Part shown: one piece after another, positions 7,325 to 13,008 of the stretch
Position numbering within the stretch: position 1 is the stretch's first letter
Layout of the letters: every line of letters begins with the position of its first letter
Assembly: GCA_025201705.1 (NCBI GenBank)
Contig: MU617450.1
Coordinates: 1-13,008, forward strand
Length of the DNA: 13,008 nucleotides
Reading direction: 5' to 3'
Origin: Dissophora ornata
Lineage: Eukaryota; Mortierellomycota; Mortierellomycetes; Mortierellales; Mortierellaceae
The notes under the pieces: generated by a model
Databases searched by the model: none
Told to the model about the DNA's origin: nothing
The model's input: only the letters and a program-made list of their open reading frames with translations
Program-made: the position numbers and the translations under genes

Positions 7325-8785
7325 ATGACCAAGATCAATCCTCTCGACCAACCCGAGATCAGACTGTTGATAGCAGAGCACCTCAAAAAACCCGACCTTC
7401 CCCGCTGTCTTCGCGTCTGCTGGTCCTGGCACAATACATTTCTGCCTCTTGTATGGGAAAACGTGTCTGTGGGCAAGACCAGCTGGGCTCGACCATCTCC
7501 ATATGAAGATTCGCTCACGCCTGAGGATCTGCACTCCCACCGCCACCTCATCAAGGATCTCCACATCGTTAGCTGGTCAGGGAACTACCCCATAGCCTTC
7601 CCTCGGATACAGACATTGGATTTCAATGGCGCAACGCCTTCTCTAGAATACCTAGAGCCATTAATCAGGCTGAACCAGCCTTTAGTCAAGTTAAACCTCT
7701 GGAACCTCGATAATGGCATTGACAATCGGCTGTGGAAAGCGTTACAGAAACTTCCACATATGAGAGAGCTGAGCCTGGGAATGTCCAGTATTCAAGAGGA
7801 CGACATTGTCAGGTTCTGGACAATCTGCGAAAATCTAGAAAGTCTGCTACTGGAGCACGTATTATTTCCACAAGGTACCACTCCCCATGCCTCCATGTGT
7901 TTCCGGAAAATATGGAAATTGCAGCTGTGCCATGTGAGCGGTATGGAGGAGGAAGAACAATTCCGGTTTATCTCTGCATGTCCGAACCTGGAAGACCTTG
8001 CTTGGGGCTATTCTTCAAGCATAGAACCGGATGATGGCCTTGAGGGCGATGGAGCTATGGGAAGCTCATATTTTGAAGAGTTCGCCAAAGAAGTTGGACG
8101 CAAGAGGTGGCCAAGACTGACGAGCTTGACGATGGATGCACAATGGTCGGAAGAGGACATGTGCTTGATCATCGAGGGGATGCAGCGCGTTAAAAAGATT
8201 GATCTGTACGACACGTTTGGCCCTCTTACCTTCCAGGCTCTACAGCATTATTTCAACAATCTTGTGGAGCTGCAGGTCGAAACCAGTAGCGAGGTGGCCC
8301 CCAAACTGCTTCAGAACATCATGTGTAGTTGTCCAGCATTGAAGAAGCTCGTAGGAGGCGGTGTCCCGGCCAAGGACGTTGTAGAAGGGAAGCCTTGGGT
8401 TTGTCTGTCGTTGGAGAGTTTGAGAATCTGCTTCATGTTTAGTGATACGGAACAGCACCTTCAGCCGTTGATCTTTGAGCGCTTGGCCAAACTAACACGA
8501 CTTGAATACTTTTACTCTGAGTCTGTCAGAGCGCCTTTTCACAAAAAATACCCGGTTCCGCTGCAGCTTCGTCTTCAGAGTGGTCTCCATGCTCTCTCTG
8601 CTTTATGGCGGATGGCTTCTTTCATCCCTGGCCAGAGGAAGTCCTTGGGCGAGGATGAGCTACGGTGGATGTTGGTGCACTGGAAAGAACTTACATGTGT
8701 CTCTGCACACGTGGACATTGACGACCTTTCGAGAACCGAGCTCCAAAATATGTTCAAATCCCGCGGTATCAAACTTTGGATTTAA
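7325..8785 (+). CDS. F-box/LRR protein C, 486 aa (mosaic of A- and B-type)
   Basis: Third F-box/LRR paralogue, with F-box at 4-50, LRRs about 75-425 and tail 'LGEDELRWMLVHWKEL'. The first roughly 60 bases match gene A apart from synonymous changes, and the L-x-x-P-E-I motif is intact. From about residue 60 onward the protein follows B, including the 4-residue shorter segment near residue 101 and the acidic loop 'DDGLEGDGAMGS'. A 320-bp stretch (7542-7861) differs from B at only two bases, while the 217 bp before it differ at 21, so part of this gene was probably copied from B or the reverse. The open frame extends back to 7175 but only from a TTG; 7325 is the first ATG in frame. A shift of F-box residue L26 to P ('PDLPRCLR') is private to this copy. 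The gene ends 'KLWI'. Confidence 0.87.
   Translation: MTKINPLDQPEIRLLIAEHLKKPDLPRCLRVCWSWHNTFLPLVWENVSVGKTSWARPSPYEDSLTPEDLHSHRHLIKDLHIVSWSGNYPIAFPRIQTLDFNGATPSLEYLEPLIRLNQPLVKLNLWNLDNGIDNRLWKALQKLPHMRELSLGMSSIQEDDIVRFWTICENLESLLLEHVLFPQGTTPHASMCFRKIWKLQLCHVSGMEEEEQFRFISACPNLEDLAWGYSSSIEPDDGLEGDGAMGSSYFEEFAKEVGRKRWPRLTSLTMDAQWSEEDMCLIIEGMQRVKKIDLYDTFGPLTFQALQHYFNNLVELQVETSSEVAPKLLQNIMCSCPALKKLVGGGVPAKDVVEGKPWVCLSLESLRICFMFSDTEQHLQPLIFERLAKLTRLEYFYSESVRAPFHKKYPVPLQLRLQSGLHALSALWRMASFIPGQRKSLGEDELRWMLVHWKELTCVSAHVDIDDLSRTELQNMFKSRGIKLWI
7542..7861 (+). repeat. Near-identical tract shared with gene B (probable gene conversion)
   Basis: Partner of 4258-4577, with a constant offset of 3284 bp. 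It covers about residues 73-179 of protein C, from the first LRR-like segment through 'CENLESLLLE'. Confidence 0.75.
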
Positions 8786-9710
8786 TCTTTCAGAGAACTA
8801 AACATATGCCATCAACCAGCATTCGCGACTACCTAATGGACTGCAAATGAACATTTATGACGATAAAGGCTATCAACAACGGGAGCCATTTCTCACTCCA
8901 TCTCGCGATATCATCCCGACCCCACCATAACCGTAGGCGAATGGGGATATGCGACAGTTCCGGATCTGTGCGGAGTGGGTGACAGGACACGTCTCTGACT
9001 ATTCCTACTTCGTTCAACAATCATAAACTCCTTTGGACTTTGTCTTAGTGCAGCGGGACTAAATCTTTCTGCCGTAACACTTTTTTTCAAATATTCCAAT
9101 GTGCTTCCTACGCATCTGTGCTACAAAATACCACTTCAGGATGTTAGAACTACGGCCGGAGGAGTCTCTCTCACACTTTCCTGACTGAGGAGAATTAATT
9201 GCGGCATAAATGATTGGCGATACCTGTGGCACTTGTGGCTACCTTATTACAACGTCTAATCGTGAAGTTTGAAGGTTCTCCTGTAGTCTGTGAAATGCGG
9301 ACTGCATGGCGATGTAAAGTGGTGTCATGCGTCTCAGTCATACAATTGGCATCCTGAGAAGCTACTAGTCCTGACATAGTTTGCCTGAGATCTTGTTTCT
9401 CACATGTACTATCATCAAGAAGGATTACTATGTGATTTCGGAAGCCAGGAGACGAGCTGACTGTGGATTCTGCGGATTGGCGAGTTAAGGACGTGAGGTG
9501 TGGGAGAAAAATGGCCATTGCATCGAAGCTCCTCTGTTGTATTTAGTATTTGGGTTGAGGCGACGATGAACGTTTCCTCTCAGGATATCGTCCACGTTGG
9601 GCGGGTACTCGAGGAAAACAGCATATCTCAAAATTCAAGTGTGTGCAATGGACTGTGCCGCACGATTCCCGCCACTAGCCAAAAGTCGTATGCACTTCTG
9701 CATTGTTAAA
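8786..9710. other. 3' spacer of unit 3, no supported gene
   Basis: It starts with the 3' UTR of gene C ('tctttcagagaactaaacat', shared with unit 2) and continues into distal spacer of odd type. The stretch 9290-9430 has drifted most from the other units. A 47-residue frame runs from an ATG at 9566 to 9709; it is the counterpart of the unit 1 frame at 3121 and shows mostly replacement differences. No tRNA, rRNA or mobile-element gene was recognised. Confidence 0.7.
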
Positions 9711-10227
9711 GTTGATATATAATTCACAATGTTGATTGAGGGAGAGTAATTTGAAGGCATAAAGGACGAAGCTTACAGCTTCGTTTGAGCGGAGGAAAAA
9801 GTAAAGGAAAATAAAGTTGAAGGCAGCAACACCGCTGTGGATGTAGCCGAGGTCAAGTATGCTGAACGGATGGCGTGCTGCCAACACACCAGTATATGAT
9901 TGATTGGCAACGGCAATGACATTGGCGCAGGGATACATGTGACTATGATGGCCAATGGTGGAGGTGCGACGGGTTTTAGTGTAACTGAAAACAGCCTCAA
10001 TAACGGCAACAACGGATTGGGGTCGGTGGTTCTTCCAGGGATCAATGGTAGGTTGCAGATTTGATCTTGTCATTTAACGATATCGCGCTTATGGTCGGGC
10101 ACAGTTTTGAAGTGACAGATTATATTTTTCGTGCCGCCATTCTCGCAAGCGTTAACAGATCGTTTGAATAGGAACATCGAAGTAGGTCAGTAAGGCCTAT
10201 GCTGCTTCGGCCCACGGATCAAGATGG

Positions 10228-10253
10228 ACTTCATCAAAAAGTTTTGGTCCACC
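10228..10253 (+). promoter_or_regulatory. Conserved upstream block, altered core, unit 4
   Basis: The counterpart of the block at 501-530, but the 'atatag' core reads 'aaaaag'. If the core is a functional site, gene D would be expected to differ in expression from A and C; this is inference. Confidence 0.2.
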
Positions 10254-10276
10254 TAATCTTTCGTTTCGTGTTCAAT

Positions 10277-10285
10277 AAAAAAAAA
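10277..10285 (+). repeat. A-run remnant of the T-run/A-run element, unit 4
   Basis: Only the A9 run and the neighbouring 'tcgtttcgtgttcaataa' remain. The T-run side is deleted compared with units 1 and 3. Confidence 0.6.
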
Positions 10286-10599
10286 CAATAATAAAACTAG
10301 CGGATCTACAAGCCGTGGCCTGATGAGAAGGCTGTAAACCGATGAGGAAACTAAACGAAAGAGGTTGCGTAATTTGAAGAGACGCCCATATGAAGATGCG
10401 GAGCGCACTTGCGAATAGGAGGCGCCGATTTTCATGAGTTTGATTCATGCTAGAAACGAGGGAGAGCGGATAGATGACACTCAATAAACTCAAATATAAA
10501 AAAGGCATGCATGGACCAGGCCCAAATTATTTTGTCGACAACAAATTGGATCCCAAAACGCCATTTCCGTCATTTAATCCATCACTTCGGCATTCGGAC

Positions 10600-12048
10600 A
10601 TGAGCAAGATCAATCCTCTCGACCAACCCGAGATCAGACTGTTGATAGCAGAGCACCTCAGGAAACCCGACCTTGTCCGCTGTCTTCGCGTTTGCTGGTC
10701 CTGGCACGACACATTTATCCCTTTTGTATGGAAATACTTGTCTGTGGGCAAGCCCAGCTGGATGGAACCATCTCCATCTCAAGATTCGCTCACGCCTGAG
10801 GTTCTATGCTCCCACAGCCACCTCATCAAGGATATCTACATCGTTGACTGGCCAGAGAACTACCCCTTTGTCTTCCCTCGGATACAGACGCTGGATTTCC
10901 ATCTTTACAAAGGCACAACGCCTTCTCTGTCAAAATGTCTAGAGCCATTAATCGGGGGGAACCAGTCTTTAGTCAAGTTAAACCTCTGGAACCTCGATAA
11001 TGACATTGACTATCGGCTGTGGAAAGCGTTTCTGAAACTTCCACATCTGAGAGAACTGAGCCTGGGAAGGTCCAGTATTCAAGAGGACGACATTGTCAGG
11101 TTCTGGTCAATCTGCGAAAATCTAGAGAGTCTGCTACTCGAGCGTGTATCATTTCCTCGAGGAACCTCTCCCTATGCCTCAATGTGTTTCCAGAATATAC
11201 GGAAATTGCAGCTGTGCCATGTGAGCGGTATGAAGGTGGAAGGACAGCTCCGTTTTATCTCTGCATGTCCGAACCTGGAAGACTTTGCATGGAGATATAG
11301 CCTTGAGTACGACAGACCTGTGGGAGACTCTTTTTTCAAAGAGTTCGCCAAAGAAGTTGGACGCAAGAGGTGGCCAAGATTAGTGACCTTGATGATGGAT
11401 CAACAACGGTCGGAAGAGGACATGTGCTTGATCATCGAGGGGATGCAGCGCGTTGAAAAGATAGAATTGGGGGACATGTTTAGCCCTCTCACCTTCCAGG
11501 CTCTACAGCGTCATTTCAACAACCTTGTGGAACTGCAGGTCGGGTCCAGTAGCGAGGCGACCTCCACACTGCTTCAGAACATCATGTGTTCTTGTCCAGC
11601 ATTGAAGAAGCTCGTAGGAGGCGGTGTTCTGGCCAAGGACGTTGTAGAAGGGAAGCTCTGGGTTTGTCTATCGTTGGAGACTTTGAGCATCTGCTTCATG
11701 TTTAGTGATACGGAGCAGCACCTTCAGTCGTTGATCTTTGTTCGCCTGGCCAAACTGACGCGACTTGGACACCTTTCCTCTTGGGCTATCAGAATGCCTT
11801 TTCGAAAATACCCGGTTCCTCTGCAGTTTCGTCTTCAAAGTGGTCTCGATGCTCTATCTGGTTTATGGCGTATGACCTCTTTCTTCCCTGGCTACGATAG
11901 TTCCCTGGGCGAGGATGAGCTACGGTGGATGTTGGTCCACTGGAAAGAACTCATATTAGTCACTGCACAAATGAGTATTGACAAGGACAAGAAAATCGAG
12001 CTCGAGAATCTGTTCAAATCCCGCGGTATCAAACTTCAGCATTTTTAA
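10600..12048 (+). CDS. F-box/LRR protein D, 482 aa
   Basis: Fourth paralogue, closer to A than to B or C in most of its length. The F-box (4-50) keeps 'INPLDQPEI'. LRR-like segments include 'LVKLNLWNL' (124-132), 'LPHLRELSLG' (147-156) and 'CENLESLLLE' (172-181). The loop after 'LEDFAW' (231) is 8 residues shorter than in the other three proteins. One more residue is missing near 'MPFRKYPVPLQ', and the tail differs ('DKDKKIELENLF'). The start is less certain than in the others: in-frame ATGs also exist at 10474 and 10507 and would give up to 524 aa. Position 10600 is chosen because it is the start shared by all four copies, and the added residues have no ATG-started counterpart in A, B or C. 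Role as an SCF substrate receptor is inferred from the family. Confidence 0.85.
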   Translation: MSKINPLDQPEIRLLIAEHLRKPDLVRCLRVCWSWHDTFIPFVWKYLSVGKPSWMEPSPSQDSLTPEVLCSHSHLIKDIYIVDWPENYPFVFPRIQTLDFHLYKGTTPSLSKCLEPLIGGNQSLVKLNLWNLDNDIDYRLWKAFLKLPHLRELSLGRSSIQEDDIVRFWSICENLESLLLERVSFPRGTSPYASMCFQNIRKLQLCHVSGMKVEGQLRFISACPNLEDFAWRYSLEYDRPVGDSFFKEFAKEVGRKRWPRLVTLMMDQQRSEEDMCLIIEGMQRVEKIELGDMFSPLTFQALQRHFNNLVELQVGSSSEATSTLLQNIMCSCPALKKLVGGGVLAKDVVEGKLWVCLSLETLSICFMFSDTEQHLQSLIFVRLAKLTRLGHLSSWAIRMPFRKYPVPLQFRLQSGLDALSGLWRMTSFFPGYDSSLGEDELRWMLVHWKELILVTAQMSIDKDKKIELENLFKSRGIKLQHF

Positions 12049-12902
12049 AAAAATCTTTTTCCGAGGTCTAATCATATGCCATCAGCCAGCATTCGCGACT
12101 ACCTAATGGACTACAATAAACATTTATGGCGAAAGGCTATCAACAACGGGAATTATTTCTTACTCCATCTCGGGGTATCATCCCGATGGACAAATGGAGA
12201 TATGCAAAAGTCCACGATCTTTGCAGAGCGGGTGTCTAGACATCTCTCCAGCTATTCCTGCTTTGCGCAACAATCCTAAACTTCTTCGGACTGACCTTAG
12301 TCGAGTGGGACTGAATCTTCCTGCCATAGCACTTTTTTCCTACGCATCTGTGCAACAAAATGCCACTACAGGATATCAAAGCCACATCTGGAGGAGTCCC
12401 TCACACGTTTTCGTTACAGAGAGTATTATTTGCGACACCTGTGGCACTTGTGGCTGCCTTATTTCCATGTCTATTTGAAAAGTTTGGAAGCTCTCCTGGT
12501 ATAGTCCGTGCAAGGTGGACTGCATGATGATGTAAAGTTGTGTCCTGCGTCTCGGCCAAAAAAAAAGCGGCACCCAGAGATGCTAATAGTCCAGACCCAA
12601 TTTGCTTGGCATCTTGTTTCTCATGTGTATTAATATTGTCACCTCAACCAATTACTACCTGGTTCCAAAAGTCATGCGACGAGCTGACTGTGAGGTGTGG
12701 TAGAGAAATGTTCATTGCATCACGGCTCCACGCTTGTATTTAGTATTTGGGTTGAGGGGACGATGAAGGTTTCCTCTCAGGACATCGTCCACATTGGGCG
12801 GATACTTGAAGAAAACAACATACCTCAGACGTCAACTGTATGCAGTGAACTGTGCGGCACGATTCTCGCCAGTAGCCAGAAGTCGTATGCATTTTTGTTA
12901 GA
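12049..12902. other. 3' spacer of unit 4, no supported gene
   Basis: It contains the 3' UTR of gene D and even-type distal spacer. Here a 67-residue frame from an ATG at 12076 ('MPSASIRDYLMDYNK..') reads through a point where units 1, 2 and 3 have TGA after about 14 codons. A 51-residue frame from the ATG at 12763 ('MKVSSQDIVHIGRILEEN') ends at 12918, inside the next unit. Neither is supported as a gene. Confidence 0.7.
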
Positions 12903-13008
12903 GTTGATATATAGTTGATGATGTTAATGAGGGAGTGTAATTCGAATACCAAGATTACAGCTTGGTTTGAGCGGAAGAGGAAGTGGAAGAAAATAAAGTT
13001 GAGAGCAG
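12903..13008 (+). repeat. Start of a fifth array unit, cut by the window end
   Basis: The junction 'gttgatatatag' appears again at 12903, followed by the odd-type spacer start. Only 106 bp are visible. The last 95 are identical to the start of unit 1, so this is either the beginning of another unit or unit 1 itself read again across a circular join. Confidence 0.9.
12914..13008 (+). repeat. Exact 95-bp terminal direct repeat, right copy
   Basis: This is the right-hand partner of bases 1-95, matching base for base. It lies inside the first 106 bp of a fifth unit that begins at 12903. The 11 bases before it (12903-12913) have no counterpart at the left end because the window begins at base 1. 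Confidence 0.97.

Larger units (their letters stand above)
6419..9710 (+). repeat. Array unit 3 (odd type, mosaic gene)
   Basis: Contains the 5' spacer (6419-7324), gene C (7325-8785) and the 3' spacer (8786-9710). The spacers and the first part of the gene follow unit 1, but from about 7500 the gene follows gene B of unit 2. A 62-bp segment present in unit 1 (617-678) is missing at the matching point, which has a short 'tcc' homology at the break. Confidence 0.9.
9711..10599. other. 5' spacer of unit 4, no supported gene
   Basis: It has the even-type start, a shortened version of the A-rich element (A9 at 10277-10285, without the T-run), and a leader in which ATGs at 10474 and 10507 are in frame with gene D. 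A minus-strand ATG frame runs from 10073 to 9675 (132 aa). It aligns with the open frame of unit 1 at roughly the level expected from the DNA, but is broken in units 2 and 3. Confidence 0.7.
9711..12902 (+). repeat. Array unit 4 (even type)
   Basis: Contains the 5' spacer (9711-10599), gene D (10600-12048) and the 3' spacer (12049-12902). The left and right ends match unit 2. In the 3' spacer it shares with unit 2 the block around 12541-12600 ('tcggccaaaaaaaaagcggc' and what follows) and the absence of about 32 bp that units 1 and 3 have before 'gaggtgtgg'. Confidence 0.9.
1..13008. repeat. Tandem array of four F-box gene units, about 3.2 kb each
   Basis: The whole window is one head-to-tail array. 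A recognisable junction beginning 'gttgatata' occurs at 3266, 6419, 9711 and 12903, giving units of 3153, 3292 and 3192 bp. The first unit is missing only about 10 bp at its left end. Each unit contains a 5' spacer, one plus-strand F-box/LRR gene and a 3' spacer in the same order. Spacers and genes both align between units, so the duplicated segment is the whole unit and not just the gene. No transposase, reverse transcriptase or terminal inverted repeats were seen, so duplication by unequal crossing-over is inferred. Confidence 0.93.

Noticed and set aside
9675..10073. 132-aa minus-strand ATG frame in unit 4, and its unit 1 counterpart running from 342 across the possible circular join to 12740
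   Set aside because: The same frame is stopped early in unit 3 and again in unit 2, and identity between copies is no better than that of the DNA around it.
12076..12279. 67-aa frame 'MPSASIRDYL..' after gene D
   Set aside because: In units 1, 2 and 3 the same frame meets TGA after 'SIRDYLMD(Y/C)K' or its equivalent. The downstream part varies freely between units.
1..13008. A plasmid, circular virus or mobile element, suggested by the matching ends
   Set aside because: No replication, capsid, transposase, integrase or polymerase gene is present; every supported gene is an F-box paralogue in a tandem array.
1..13008. tRNA, rRNA, CRISPR or riboswitch features
   Set aside because: On reading both strands I saw no cloverleaf with a T-loop motif, no rRNA signature and no short spaced repeats; the long repeats are explained by unit duplication.

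Overview
The window looks like nuclear DNA from a filamentous fungus, most likely an early-diverging one of the Mortierellaceae type. It carries four long, intronless, same-strand genes for F-box/leucine-rich-repeat proteins of a style I associate with expanded Mortierella families: an N-terminal 'INPLDQPEI' F-box, irregular LRRs, and a C-terminal 'ELRWMLVHWKEL' segment. There are no bacterial operon features and no viral or transposon genes. The taxonomic call rests on recognising this style and on general composition, not on a search.

Layout: the sequence is a head-to-tail tandem array. Four units of about 3.15-3.29 kb start at about -10 (just off the window), 3266, 6419 and 9711, and a fifth begins at 12903. 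Each unit has the same order: (i) a 5' intergenic block of about 0.8-1.0 kb; (ii) one plus-strand F-box gene (A 962-2443, B 4041-5495, C 7325-8785, D 10600-12048; 482-493 aa); (iii) a 3' intergenic block of about 0.8-0.9 kb. The intergenic blocks hold several short open frames, but none behaves like a conserved gene. Reading frames that seem to extend genes A and C upstream have no ATG, so the ATG shared by all four genes is taken as the start.

Structure above the gene level: the spacers alternate in type (units 1 and 3 versus units 2 and 4), so the array is really two copies of a dimer of about 6.45 kb. The coding regions do not follow this alternation. Gene C has a unit-1-like start but a B-like interior, with a 320-bp stretch differing from gene B at only two positions. 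This points to gene conversion between paralogues.

The most striking observation is that the first 95 bases are identical to the last 95 bases (1-95 = 12914-13008). The same stretch in unit 3 is only about 87% identical. The window therefore closes on itself as a 12,913-bp ring. It may be a circularised assembly path through a longer array, a true extrachromosomal circle, or a recent four-gene segmental duplication. The 95-bp length equals K-1 for a K=96 de Bruijn assembly, so an assembly loop is the leading explanation.

The four proteins would each act as a substrate receptor of an SCF-type ubiquitin ligase: the F-box would bind Skp1 and the LRR part would select targets. Targets cannot be told from sequence. 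Differences between copies include two length-variable segments, as expected of a diversifying paralogue cluster.
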